From JAMXLO01 sp963850535 (lineage in GTDB: Bacteria; Pseudomonadota; Alphaproteobacteria; Acetobacterales; Acetobacteraceae), in contig CAWKMC010000043.1 of the NCBI GenBank assembly GCA_963850535.1, forward strand, positions 1 through 64,000: a stretch of 64,000 nucleotides of DNA. The letters run 5' to 3'. Both the position numbers and the translations under genes were made by a program. Below, piece after piece: positions 30,196 to 38,779 of the stretch. A model generated the notes under the pieces. That model was not told the DNA's origin and did not search any database. It saw only the letters and a program-made list of their open reading frames with translations. The number at the start of each line of letters is the position of its first letter. The first letter of the stretch is position 1.

Positions 30196-32499
30196 TCATC
30201 GGAACAACTGCTTCAGAACATTGCCGACATTCGGCGCCTTTGGCGCCTGCACCCCGGGTGCCGCCGGATTGGCTGCGGGACGTGGGCTTCCGCAACCGGC
30301 CTCCGAACCGCCAAGTAACTGCTTGCCGCCCAGGGCGCCGGCAATTGCGCCGAGTGGTGTCGTCTGGCCAAGTACTGCACCTGCAACGCTGCCTGCATTT
30401 TGTGTCACTGCCGCAGCCGCATCAGGCGCTGTCGCTGGCGACCGCCACGGGCCGCTGATCCGCATCGGCACGACGATCTGGGTGCCTGCCACCCTTCCCT
30501 GCGGACGCACCCGCAGATCGAGCGTCTCGTTCCCCAGGTTCACGCTGCCACCTCCATCCATGGTCAACAGAGAGGAGGCAAAGGCCAGCGGATGGAACGT
30601 GGCGACCCCGTGACTTACCGTGGCATTGGCCACAAAGCACTCGACCTGGCTGGTGCCGCCGCGACCGACCAGGTCGAGCATGTTGATCTCGCGCAGCACC
30701 GAGGCAAGCGTACTGCCGAGCAGGCGATTGTCGATTGTTCCCTTGCCCATCGTGACGCTGAACGAGCCGTCCAACGTCGAGGCGATTGCATGCGGGGTCG
30801 TCCCGGCGCCATGCAGATCAGCCTGCACGTTCAAGCTGCCGTTGATCATTTCGGGTTTGCCCATTGCTGCCAGCAGCGGCTGCAGGGCGAGCGCCGGGAT
30901 CTGCGCCCGAATTGCCACCGGCGGATTTTGCTGCGCGGCGTCCGCGCTGAGCGAAGCGTTGACATGACCCTCGGGCAGATCGGCCGAGAGCGGATCGACC
31001 TGAAGTTTGCCGCTGCGCAGCACGATGTGGCCAGCGATCGCGCGGTACAGCGCGCCGCCCGTCTTCAGCTGCGCGATGTTGAGCTTCACATCAGCATCCG
31101 CCAGACGGAGCGGACCGAACGGGATCGGCGTGTCCGGGATCATCGTGCCGCTTGCGCGCGTCGGCAAGGGCGGCGCCCCCGTCGCAGGCGGAGGTGTTCC
31201 CTGCTCGGATTGCGGCTTGGCAAGCGCACTGCGCACCGCGTCGGCATCGAGTTTGTCGGCGACCAACTCGGCCTGCACCGACGGACGGCCATCGGCGCCA
31301 GTGCCGACGCTCCCCTTCACGCTCAGGCTCGAATCAAGCGCCTGCAGGCTGACATCAAGCGGAACGGGCGCGCCCGGCTTGCTGCCCGGCAGCAGTATCG
31401 CGGGCGCTCCAACGGTTCCAGTCAGCACGACGGGCGCTCCATTCAGGTTTCCCTGTGCCGCGACCTTCGCCGGCTGGTCCAGTGCCGCGGCGGAGACATC
31501 CACCTTGTCGAGTTTCAGCCCGGCCATGCTGCTGCTGAGGTCAGAGGGGCCGACATGCAGCACCAGGCCCGAAATCCGTGGCACCGGTCCACCGCTGTCG
31601 GCTATCTGCGCCGCCAGGTTGACGTCGTGCAGCGCCGGCAGCCGCTGTCCGGGAAGGAACGGCGCGAGCGCGGCCATATCCGGTATGCTGGCCGTTGTCT
31701 TCATCGCATAGCCACGGCCTTGCAGCGGCTGCGCGATCGCGCCGTCGGTGGTCAGCTTACTGCCAGCCGCATCCACTTGCAGTTTAACCTGCCACGGTGT
31801 GCTTGAGGCGGCTTCCTGCAAGCGGGCCAGGGGTCCGAATTCGCCGGCCAGCGTGAACGGCGCACCATTATAAGTTGCCGTCGCCGCGAGATGCATGTTG
31901 GCGTCAGGCGATGGCGCGTTGGCGCGCAGGCTGACGATGCCCAGCACCGCGCTGCGGCCGCTGCGGTCGTCGCGCCAGGTGAGAGTGCCGTTGTCGAGGC
32001 TGACTTCGGCGATGCTGATTTGCGTTGGTGTCTTCTCTTTGGCCTCCTCGGCAGCCGGTTGCGACACCGGCGCGTTCCCAGCCTCGGGCGTGAACTGCCA
32101 ATTCGTCTGCCCTTGCGCGTTGGTCTCCAGCACGATGTCGGGCTTCACCAGGACAAGGCGCTCGACGACCACGCGGTGGCTGAGCAGCGGGATCAGCGCC
32201 AGCTTCAGGTCGAGTTCTTCCAGCGTCACCATCTGCGGCCGAGAGAACCCAGGCGGGTTGGACAGACTGGCTCCCCGAACCACCAGCGTAGGCTGCAACG
32301 ACAGACCAAGATTGATCTGTCCTTGCAGCACGAGGTCACGCCCGGTGGCCTGCCTCACAGCGGCAATGACGCGTGGCTTGAAACTGTTAGGATCAAAGCT
32401 GAGCGCCAGCACAACGCCGCCGATGATGATGACGGCGACGACGGTCGCAAGCGACCACAGGACGATGCGTGCCGGTTTGGAAAGCCTTCGCGCTGCCAT
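30196..32499 (-). CDS. AsmA family protein
   Basis: Large envelope protein of 767 residues anchored by one N-terminal helix (ARIVLWSLATVVAVIIIGGV) and otherwise periplasmic. It has the AsmA N-terminal motif RDLVLQGQINLGLSLQPTLV and the C-terminal AsmA_2 region with GKGTIDNRLLGSTLASVLRE. A Pro/Ala-rich linker lies near residues 450-475. AsmA-like proteins are proposed to bridge inner and outer membranes for phospholipid transport. I choose ATG 32499; the RluC-type gene ends 16 bases upstream of it. Confidence 0.9.
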   Translation of the reverse strand: MAARRLSKPARIVLWSLATVVAVIIIGGVVLALSFDPNSFKPRVIAAVRQATGRDLVLQGQINLGLSLQPTLVVRGASLSNPPGFSRPQMVTLEELDLKLALIPLLSHRVVVERLVLVKPDIVLETNAQGQTNWQFTPEAGNAPVSQPAAEEAKEKTPTQISIAEVSLDNGTLTWRDDRSGRSAVLGIVSLRANAPSPDANMHLAATATYNGAPFTLAGEFGPLARLQEAASSTPWQVKLQVDAAGSKLTTDGAIAQPLQGRGYAMKTTASIPDMAALAPFLPGQRLPALHDVNLAAQIADSGGPVPRISGLVLHVGPSDLSSSMAGLKLDKVDVSAAALDQPAKVAAQGNLNGAPVVLTGTVGAPAILLPGSKPGAPVPLDVSLQALDSSLSVKGSVGTGADGRPSVQAELVADKLDADAVRSALAKPQSEQGTPPPATGAPPLPTRASGTMIPDTPIPFGPLRLADADVKLNIAQLKTGGALYRAIAGHIVLRSGKLQVDPLSADLPEGHVNASLSADAAQQNPPVAIRAQIPALALQPLLAAMGKPEMINGSLNVQADLHGAGTTPHAIASTLDGSFSVTMGKGTIDNRLLGSTLASVLREINMLDLVGRGGTSQVECFVANATVSHGVATFHPLAFASSLLTMDGGGSVNLGNETLDLRVRPQGRVAGTQIVVPMRISGPWRSPATAPDAAAAVTQNAGSVAGAVLGQTTPLGAIAGALGGKQLLGGSEAGCGSPRPAANPAAPGVQAPKAPNVGNVLKQLFR

Positions 32500-32515
32500 A
32501 ACTGCGAGTTCCCTC

Positions 32516-33502
32516 CTAGCCCCGCTGCGGCCTGCGCGCCGCTGGAGCATTGAAGCCCAGCGTGCGGAACGTCTCCGTCATGTGGGGCGGCAGGTCGGCT
32601 TCGACCAGCAATGTTCCGCCCGCGGGATGGGGCAACTGCAGCGCGCGAGCATGCAAATGAAGTTCACCGGAGAGCCCCGCGACAGTGGCACTGAACGCAT
32701 TGTTCTGGTCCGGGCGCGCGTATTTCACGTCCCCCAGGATTGGCGCTCCGAGCGCGACGCAGTGCACGCGAAGCTGATGCGTGCGGCCGGTCAACGGCCG
32801 GAGTTCCAGCCAGGCAAGCTTCTGCCCGGCGTGATCGAGCGTGCGGTAGTCGGTGATTGCGCGCGCGGCATCCTCGACGCTGCAATCGGCGACTTCGGTG
32901 CGTTCGCCGCGGGGCCCACCGATGCGGCGGAGGGCCAGGTCGATACGACCTGCGGGGGGGACCGGGCGGCCGGCCAGCACGGCCCAGTAGGTCTTTTCCA
33001 CGTCGCGTCCGCGGAATGCCGCGGCCAGCTTTGCTGCGGTGCCGGGGGTGCGGGCGAGCAACAAGACGCCCGACGTGTCCCGATCCAGCCGGTGCACCAG
33101 CCGCGGCCGGTCCGGCGCGCCAAAGCGCAGCACGTCAAGCAGACCGTCGAGATGATGGGTAATGCCCGGACCACCCTGCACCGGCATGCCATACGGCTTG
33201 TTCAATACCAGGACACTGTCGTCGCGATAGATCACCAGCCGCTGGAGGTCGCGCGCGGTGTTCGGATCGACATCCGGCGCTGGCTTCGGCGTTGGCGAGG
33301 CGGGCAATGGCGGGATGCGCACCGATTGTCCGGGGGCGAGCCGCATCGCAGCTTCGGCGCGGTGACCATCCACCCGCACCTGCCCCGTACGGCAAAGCTT
33401 TTGTATCGTGCCCTGGGTCAGCCCCGGAAAATGCCGGCGGAACCATCGATCCAGTCGGATGTCCGCCTCATCCGTGGAGACGATGCGCGCGTCAGCTGCC
33501 AT
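32516..33502 (-). CDS. RluA/RluC family pseudouridine synthase
   Basis: RNA-modifying enzyme of 328 residues. An S4 RNA-binding domain (about 10-70) with QGTIQKLCRTGQVRVDGHRA is followed by the catalytic domain with HRLDRDTSGVLLLAR (catalytic Asp) near residue 145, then PLTGRTHQLRVH. The domain order matches RluC/RluD, which modify 23S rRNA uridines. I assign the family rather than the exact site. ATG 33502 or GTG 33511 could be the start; neither has a strong ribosome binding site. Confidence 0.9.
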   Translation of the reverse strand: MAADARIVSTDEADIRLDRWFRRHFPGLTQGTIQKLCRTGQVRVDGHRAEAAMRLAPGQSVRIPPLPASPTPKPAPDVDPNTARDLQRLVIYRDDSVLVLNKPYGMPVQGGPGITHHLDGLLDVLRFGAPDRPRLVHRLDRDTSGVLLLARTPGTAAKLAAAFRGRDVEKTYWAVLAGRPVPPAGRIDLALRRIGGPRGERTEVADCSVEDAARAITDYRTLDHAGQKLAWLELRPLTGRTHQLRVHCVALGAPILGDVKYARPDQNNAFSATVAGLSGELHLHARALQLPHPAGGTLLVEADLPPHMTETFRTLGFNAPAARRPQRG

Positions 33503-33573
33503 GACACGCACTCTACTCGCCTCCTCGCTCTCGGCGGGAGGGGGTAGTCGCGCAGCGCTGCCGCGGTAAGCCC

Positions 33574-34038
33574 CTAGAGCGGAATTGCCAGCAGCGTGTC
33601 GATCTTATCGCTGTCCAATACAACGAGCCGCTCCTTAAAGCGGAACGGCGTTGCGGTGACATCAATCCGGTCCAGGTAGCGGCCACTGGCGAACAACGTC
33701 GTGACGCCATCGTGCATGATGCGCGCACACAGGAAGTGCGCATGCACCACAGCAACGCCGTGCTCCTCGCCCTTCAATCGTATCGGGCCAACCACATGAC
33801 GGTAGCGATGGGGCTCGAAGATGTTGGCGCGTCGGATCGAGAACACACGGTCCTGCAGCATGCCGCGCGAGGCGGCATACATCACGCCCTGACGAAGCCC
33901 TGCCTCATGGTTGGCACGGCTGATCACCAAGTAGCGACAGGGATCGGCGAACAGCTCCGGCCATGCCTCCAGCCGATCCTCGTCTATACATTCGCAGTAC
34001 TCGGCGATCAGCTCATGAATGCCTGACGCAAGGTCCAT
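33574..34038 (-). CDS. Aromatic-ring-hydroxylating dioxygenase beta subunit
   Basis: Small subunit of 154 residues with the cystatin/NTF2-like fold: GIHELIAEYCECIDEDRLEA at the start, and ARIMHDGVTTLFASGRYLDR near the end. It supports the trimer of the oxygenase and carries no cofactor. ATG 34038 shares one base with the stop codon of the alpha-subunit gene, indicating coupling. No ferredoxin or reductase gene is nearby, so electrons must come from elsewhere. Confidence 0.88.
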   Translation of the reverse strand: MDLASGIHELIAEYCECIDEDRLEAWPELFADPCRYLVISRANHEAGLRQGVMYAASRGMLQDRVFSIRRANIFEPHRYRHVVGPIRLKGEEHGVAVVHAHFLCARIMHDGVTTLFASGRYLDRIDVTATPFRFKERLVVLDSDKIDTLLAIPL

Positions 34039-35282
34039 CACTCGCCCATCAGCGCGCGATAGTGTTTCCAGAAGCCACGGATCGCCGCCTCGCTGGCGCG
34101 GAAGTTCTGCGACTCGGCCTCGTGGCCGCCCATCATCACGATGCCGGCACCGTCGTCGTTGTATTGCAAGGCGCGCTGCACGAAGCCACCGACACAGCCA
34201 TCCTCCATCGATATGTAGCCCGCCGCGCCGATCAGATTGCCCTGGCGCAGCCGTCGTTCGGTCATCGCTTCGTCGTCAGTATCAAAACCCAGGTGGATCC
34301 ACTCAAGCTCCGCCTTGTCCACGCCGCGTGGACGGATCACGCGCACCGCGATCGTATTGCGCACCTGCTGCAGCACCATGCCTGGGAAGATCGTCAGGAT
34401 CTGCACCGACACACCGTCGCCGTACTCGTCCACCAACTCCACCACCGAACGGTCCTGCAATTGGAATTCGCTATCGGCACGCAATGCCGCCGCTTTGTAA
34501 TCCGCGTCCTCGGCTGCGTAGTCCAGCTTCGCATAGCTGTAGTGATTGCCGCCCTGTCGGTCGATGTAGATGCCGCCAGGCATGCTGAGCCGATTGATGC
34601 GGAACGTCGTCAGAAACAGGTGCAGGATCGAGGCGTGATAGGTATCCTTTACGTTCTCGAAGTAAAGCTTCCAGTTGTTCGGCATCACCTGCGTGCTGCG
34701 CCCGAGCAAGACCGGCGTGCGGTTCATCACTCGCAGCAGACCGCGGGTCACATCGGGGCCAAGATAGGTTTCGAGATCAGGTGCCGCATCGCTGAATGTG
34801 CCGAACACCAAGCCTCCGAGTTCCGATGTCCGCAGTCGCTGGAGCCGATGTTCCTCCTTGCGGAATTCAGGTGGCATCCCGCCCTGGCGCTTTACGCCAT
34901 GCTCGAACGCAACCCCGGTAAGCTGGCCGGCGAGGTCGTAGGTCCAGCCATGGTAGATGCAGGAGAATTCGCGCACGCTGCCGGTGCGCTCGATGCACAG
35001 CAGGTTGCCGCGATGAGCACAGCGATTGACGAAGGCATTGATCGCGCCCGCCGCATCGCGCACAACGATGACTGCCGTCTCCCCGACGGTGGTGGCGACG
35101 TAGTCACCAGGCTTGGGCAGCTCCACCGCGAGGCACAAATAGTGCCAGGTGGGCCCCTTGAAGATGCGCTCCTGCTCGCGCTGGTATTGCGTGGCGTCCG
35201 TGTAAACCCGGAACGGCACCTCGCTGATGGCATTGGATGGCCAGGTGACACGTGGTTCCGCGGCCACAATGGACTCGGACAT
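34038..35282 (-). CDS. Aromatic-ring-hydroxylating dioxygenase alpha subunit (Rieske)
   Basis: Catalytic subunit of 414 residues. The Rieske [2Fe-2S] ligands are in CAHRGN at about residue 85 and CIYHGW about 20 residues later. The mononuclear iron ligands are in DTYHASILH (D-x2-H-x4-H) near residue 210. Start ATG 35282 has GGGGAGGAG upstream. Dihydroxylates or monohydroxylates an aromatic or related ring with O2 and NAD(P)H-derived electrons. Substrate unknown. A small gene lies 67 bases upstream on the same strand. Confidence 0.92.
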   Translation of the reverse strand: MSESIVAAEPRVTWPSNAISEVPFRVYTDATQYQREQERIFKGPTWHYLCLAVELPKPGDYVATTVGETAVIVVRDAAGAINAFVNRCAHRGNLLCIERTGSVREFSCIYHGWTYDLAGQLTGVAFEHGVKRQGGMPPEFRKEEHRLQRLRTSELGGLVFGTFSDAAPDLETYLGPDVTRGLLRVMNRTPVLLGRSTQVMPNNWKLYFENVKDTYHASILHLFLTTFRINRLSMPGGIYIDRQGGNHYSYAKLDYAAEDADYKAAALRADSEFQLQDRSVVELVDEYGDGVSVQILTIFPGMVLQQVRNTIAVRVIRPRGVDKAELEWIHLGFDTDDEAMTERRLRQGNLIGAAGYISMEDGCVGGFVQRALQYNDDGAGIVMMGGHEAESQNFRASEAAIRGFWKHYRALMGE

Positions 35283-35349
35283 CGATGCTCCTCCCCACTC
35301 ATGTGTGGCGTAAGTGTAGGCAGTGCGGTCAGGCACGGAAAGCGCTACG

Positions 35350-35557
35350 TCAATCTGCGACTGCCACTCGTAGGCGGCGACCGCCACGCTGCACGGGACA
35401 AGCGTCATCCGGATCAGGCTCGGGATCCAGTCCCGCTTCGGTCAGCAGACGGTGCACCAGGCGCATGAGGCGCATGCCAGTTTCGGGATCCGTCGGTACT
35501 CCTCGCAATGTCGGCGATTTCGCTCGCCAGATCTACGATATCAGTGTTGTGGGCCAT
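35350..35557 (-). CDS. Small hypothetical protein upstream of Rieske oxygenase, one-base frameshift
   Basis: ATG 35557 is preceded by a very strong GGAGGAGG site. It reads MAHNTDIVDLASEIADIARS, then after one surplus base near 35490 continues ETGMRLMRLVHRLLTEAGLD, and ends in an Arg-rich RRLRVAVAD at 35350. The 208-base span is 69 codons plus one base. Helical and charged, no signal peptide, no family recognised. Position and orientation suggest it belongs to the dioxygenase operon. Confidence 0.5.
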
Positions 35558-36249
35558 GGTGCCTCCTCCATCAGCTATGCCGCTTTTACTCGGCCTTCTT
35601 ATGGTTGATTGACTTCTGGGTTCCGCAGCGCGGTGCGGCACTGGCTAAATCGGGCGCCTGCGCCGCGATGTACACCAATGGGCGATGAGGTTCGACAGGA
35701 TAGCGTCTGCACCGGCAGCCGACATGGGATCAAAGCTTCGTGCGGCTTGACCCCCCTCTGCGAGCAATCTGGTACAGGCGGATGGACGGCTTGAGCCGAT
35801 GTCCGCTGCAAGCGCTCAGAACCAGAGGATGAACCGGGGCGCGACGGCTGTGCTCGTCGGCGTGAAGTCAGGTCGGTGGCCCAATGGCGCGAGCCGGCGG
35901 ATAGAGAATGGCGAGTGCAGGCTGTCGCCTATGCAGCCTGGCTAACACTCCTCTTTTTTCTTCCGGCTGTCAGCCTCTGCTCGATAGCGGTCTGCAAGCA
36001 AAGTGAAGATCTTCTCGGCGCGCTTTGTGATCGCCTGCGTCGCCATCCGCCGACAACGGAGTTCCAGCTCCAGAAGCTGCTGAACCGTCGGCCCCCAAGG
36101 CGGAGGTAGCTTGGATAGCATGGGAGCGATCCTGCCAGCAGGAACACACCCTGCCGTGAGAGCGATGCGGTCGATCCGTCAATTAGTTGCAACCGAGCGC
36201 TGCCTGGAGCGAACGTCAGGTTCAAATGTCTAATTCTCCGGAATGATTA
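35558..36249. other. Mostly non-coding stretch
   Basis: About 690 bases with only one plausible short frame (see 35942-36121). Base composition is somewhat lower in GC than in neighbours. It leads into an orphan promoter-terminator pair at 36250-36335 and then to the hydrolase gene at 36511. I see no other recognisable gene. Confidence 0.5.
35942..36121 (-). CDS. Possible small ORF, 59 residues
   Basis: ATG 36121 to TAG 35942. The product begins MLSKLPPPWGPTVQQLLELE and is rich in charged residues (TKRAEKIF, DSRKKKEEC), compatible with one amphipathic helix. Codon usage looks gene-like, but the ribosome binding site is weak and I recognise no family. It may be a remnant of a larger gene. Confidence 0.3.
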   Translation of the reverse strand: MLSKLPPPWGPTVQQLLELELRCRRMATQAITKRAEKIFTLLADRYRAEADSRKKKEEC

Positions 36250-36278
36250 TTGCGATTCCGTTAACGGATTGTTACGGT
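36250..36278 (+). promoter_or_regulatory. Candidate promoter with internal palindrome
   Basis: TTGCGA at 36250-36255 and TACGGT at 36273-36278 are 17 bases apart. The spacer contains the perfect 12-base palindrome TCCGTTAACGGA (36257-36268), which could be an operator. It would start a short transcript ending at the terminator 20-57 bases further on. Confidence 0.3.
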
Positions 36279-36284
36279 ATCGAG

Positions 36285-36335
36285 GATGTCTTAACTTCTG
36301 GCGCGCACACATCCCCCCGGCGCGCCAGTTTTTTT
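36285..36335 (+). ncRNA. Candidate small RNA with terminator hairpin
   Basis: A strong Rho-independent terminator (36298-36335) has no plus-strand gene upstream for a long distance: the preceding genes are all on the minus strand. With the promoter-like sequence at 36250-36278, a transcript of about 50 nt is predicted. The terminator loop (ACACATCCCCCCG) is C-rich and could pair with Shine-Dalgarno sequences. The RNA is inferred, not recognised. Confidence 0.35.
36298..36335 (+). terminator. Rho-independent terminator
   Basis: Stem CTGGCGCGC (36298-36306) and GCGCGCCAG (36320-36328), 9 perfect pairs, 13-base loop, then seven T residues (36329-36335). It is the clearest intrinsic terminator in the window, yet no plus-strand gene precedes it. 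Confidence 0.75.
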
Positions 36336-36510
36336 CCCAGATGCCGACTAGGTGCTGTTTCACACCATTGACAGGACAGCGTCACCGCGCCCGTGCGTCA
36401 TGTCCTGCGAGCTGACGGGGTCCCGTGGCTCTGCCTGGGCTCGGGTGGTACCCTGCCGCATCGCCCCGCGCCGGGTCCGGCGTATAGGCAGAACCGGGAG
36501 GAAAACCGCC

Positions 36511-37389
36511 ATGCCGATCTATGAAAGAGGCGCCGTCCGAATTCACTACGAAGAGGCGGGCGCCGGCTTCCCTCTGCTGGTCATCCCTGGCGGCGGCCTG
36601 AATGCGACGATCGCCTACCTATCGCAAGGCGCACCGTTCAATCCGATGGATGAATTCCGGCGTGACTACCGCTGCATCACGATGGACCTGCGGAATGCCA
36701 ACGGTGGTACGTCATCAGGTCCGGTGGAAATCGATCGTCCGTGGGACTCCTACACTGATGACCAGTTGGGCCTGATGGACCATCTTGGCATCAAGGAATT
36801 CATGGTTCTTGGCTTTTGCATCGGTGGTCCCTTCATATGGAATCTGCTGCGCCGCGCGCCCGAGCGCGTCACTGCTGCCGTGCTGGCGCAGCCCAGTGGC
36901 TTTCGGCCGGAACTGCCTGACCTGTTCTACCAGAACAACATCAAGGGCTGGGGCCCGCCGCTTTGTGCCCGCCGACCTGACGTGACCATGGAGATGGTCG
37001 ACGCCTTCCTGAAGCGGATGTACGGCGCCAACCCCGACTTCGTCTTTACCGTCACCCGGGACTTTGTTCGCAACTGCTCGACGCCGATCCTGGTCCTGCC
37101 GGACGATGTCCCGGCGCATCCCTACGCCGTCGCGATGGAGACGGTGAATCTCGCGCCGAATGCCGAAGTCAGTCTCTATCCGTGGAAGGACACCAAGGAA
37201 CAGATCGAGCAGGCGGTCAGCCACGTGCGCCGGTTCCTCCATGCGCATCAGCCGGTGGCGGCAGCCGATGTTCGCCGTTTCAAGCAGCAGGCGCGGAAAT
37301 TCCTTGCTTGTCCTTCAAGCTATTCAGCATGGCCGCTGCTGGGCAAGGCAGGAGGCACGATCATGAAACGACGGTTGATCATGCTCTGA
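36511..37389 (+). CDS. Alpha/beta hydrolase with cysteine at the nucleophile elbow
   Basis: Predicted 292 residues from ATG 36511 (GGGAGGAAA site). The oxyanion motif is IPGGGLNATIAYL. The elbow reads VLGFCIGGPFIW, so Cys replaces the usual Ser (G-F-C-I-G). The acid/His region is VLPDDVPAHPYAV near residue 195. The fold-ending segment VSLYPWKDTKEQIEQAVSHV is followed by about 40 residues that look unlike the family and run into the gene start at 37363, so the true C-terminus may be near residue 255. Function unknown; dienelactone hydrolases also use Cys here. Confidence 0.75.
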   Translation: MPIYERGAVRIHYEEAGAGFPLLVIPGGGLNATIAYLSQGAPFNPMDEFRRDYRCITMDLRNANGGTSSGPVEIDRPWDSYTDDQLGLMDHLGIKEFMVLGFCIGGPFIWNLLRRAPERVTAAVLAQPSGFRPELPDLFYQNNIKGWGPPLCARRPDVTMEMVDAFLKRMYGANPDFVFTVTRDFVRNCSTPILVLPDDVPAHPYAVAMETVNLAPNAEVSLYPWKDTKEQIEQAVSHVRRFLHAHQPVAAADVRRFKQQARKFLACPSSYSAWPLLGKAGGTIMKRRLIML

Positions 37390-37438
37390 TGCGCGGGTTG
37401 GTTACCGCCGGACCGGTGATACGTCGCGGAGCTTCCTC
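37363..37438 (+). pseudogene. 5' remnant of a gene cut by the IS110 element
   Basis: ATG 37363 has a perfect AGGAGG seven bases upstream (37350-37355). It begins MKRRLIML, stopping at once; in the next frame the reading continues LMRGLVTAGPVIRR. This resembles the start of an exported protein's signal peptide. The reading dies about where the insertion element should begin, so the gene was probably interrupted. Low confidence. Confidence 0.3.
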
Positions 37439-37590
37439 GGTCTAGTTTCCAGCGTCGGATGAGATCCGGCTGATAGTACCCTCGAGGGTTCTCCTGGCCG
37501 TGACCGTGCCTCCAGCCTTGCTCAGCATTGGATGTGTTGTGACGTATGGCGGCTTTCCTTGGAGTGTTTTCCGTTATCAGTCTCTGCCCT

Positions 37591-38701
37591 TCAGGGAGCC
37601 GTGGGCTGTGCCTGTTTGGCGATCGCCCAGATGAAGCCCGCCAGCTCACGCGCGATCGCGGCAGTGATCACCGTCGGCAGCTTTCCTGCCCGGGCGAGCC
37701 TGCGATACCGTCGGCACAGCCGTTCTTGCGCCTTCCATGCGATGTCGCGGATCGGCTTGGCCAGGCGCTCCTGGCGCAACAGTTGCTCGCGGCTGATCCG
37801 TGCGGGAAACCGGTAGCTCCAGGCCGCCTCGATCAGCATCCGTCGCGCTGCTCCGTTGCCGGCCTTGGTAATTCCGCCCTGGCGTCGCGTGCCGCCGCTG
37901 GAATGCTCGGACGGCACCAGCCCGAGATACGCCATGAGCTGGCGGGGATTGGTGAAGCGGGTGATGTCGCCAAGTTCGGCCACCAGTGTGGCCGCGGCCA
38001 CCAGACCCACGCCGCGCAGTGCCTGCAGCGCTTGCACCACTGGTGCGAGAGACCACTCCGGCAACGCTGCTTCGATATGTGCCTCCAGCCGGTCGCGCCG
38101 TGCCGTCGCCGCCTCGACGGCCGCGATGCAATCTTCCAGCACGATATGATGCACAGGCTGCTCGAACTTGAGACTTGCCAGCCACCGCCGATGCAACTGC
38201 GTCCAGGCCGGCCGATGGTAGTGGTGGCCGTGGCGCAGCAGGAAGCCGGACAATTGCTGGCGGGCTTGTCGCAGAGTGCGCACCGCCGCCTGACGCGCAC
38301 GGACGAGATCGCGGATCGCCTCGTGGGCCTGATCCGGCACCCAGACCGCGTGTCAGTTCACCGGCGCGGTGCAGCTTGGCAAGGTTGATCGCGTCTCGCC
38401 GGTCAGTCTTGATCCGCTCGCCCGGCTTCCGCGGGATCAACGATGGAGCGACCACGGCACAATCGTGCCCCATGCCGGCGAGTTGTCGTTGAATGCCGTA
38501 GCCGCATGGTCCGGCCTCATAACAAAACCGCAGATCTCTTCCCGTACGTGCCAGCTTCACGGTCAGCGCCTTCAAGGCAGCAGGCGTATTCGGGATCTTG
38601 CCGTGCTCGCGCACTTCTCCCCGCAAGCCCGCTTCGGCCAATGCCACCGCTATCGTATCCTTGTGCACGTCAAGGCCGACATAGGTGATAGACTTCGCCA
38701 T
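37591..38701 (-). CDS. IS110-family transposase (one frameshift)
   Basis: DEDD-type recombinase of about 370 residues, starting MAKSITYVGLDVHKDTIAVA at ATG 38701. The acidic RuvC-like residues are in GLDVHKD, CYEAGPCGYG and KTDRRDA. After a frame change near 38345 come a coiled helix region and the Transposase_20 domain LRGVGLVAAATLVAELGDIT with the serine-bearing PSEHSSGG. The span is 370 codons plus one base. The frameshift may inactivate it, or may be a sequence error as in many genes here. Confidence 0.9.
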
Positions 38702-38779
38702 GACCCGTCTCCTATGCATGAGGCTCGGTACCGGACCATCCGGCACAACCCTCGAAGCCTGCATACTGTGAGACGGGTC
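38702..38779 (-). ncRNA. Nested hairpin upstream of IS110 transposase; candidate bridge-RNA region
   Basis: Directly before the transposase start codon, the outer arms GACCCGTCTC (38702-38711) and GAGACGGGTC (38770-38779) are perfect. Within them TATGCA (38713-38718) pairs with TGCATA (38760-38765), GGCTCG pairs with CGA-A-GCC, and the tip CCGGA/TCCGG (38731-38735/38739-38743) has a CCA loop. IS110-group elements are known to encode a structured bridge RNA in this upstream end. Identity as bridge RNA is inference from position and structure. Confidence 0.4.

Noticed and set aside
30400..32553. Long plus-strand frames opposite AsmA
   Set aside because: They mirror the AsmA coding sequence and show no family resemblance; their Arg/Gly-rich composition is typical of antisense GC-rich frames.
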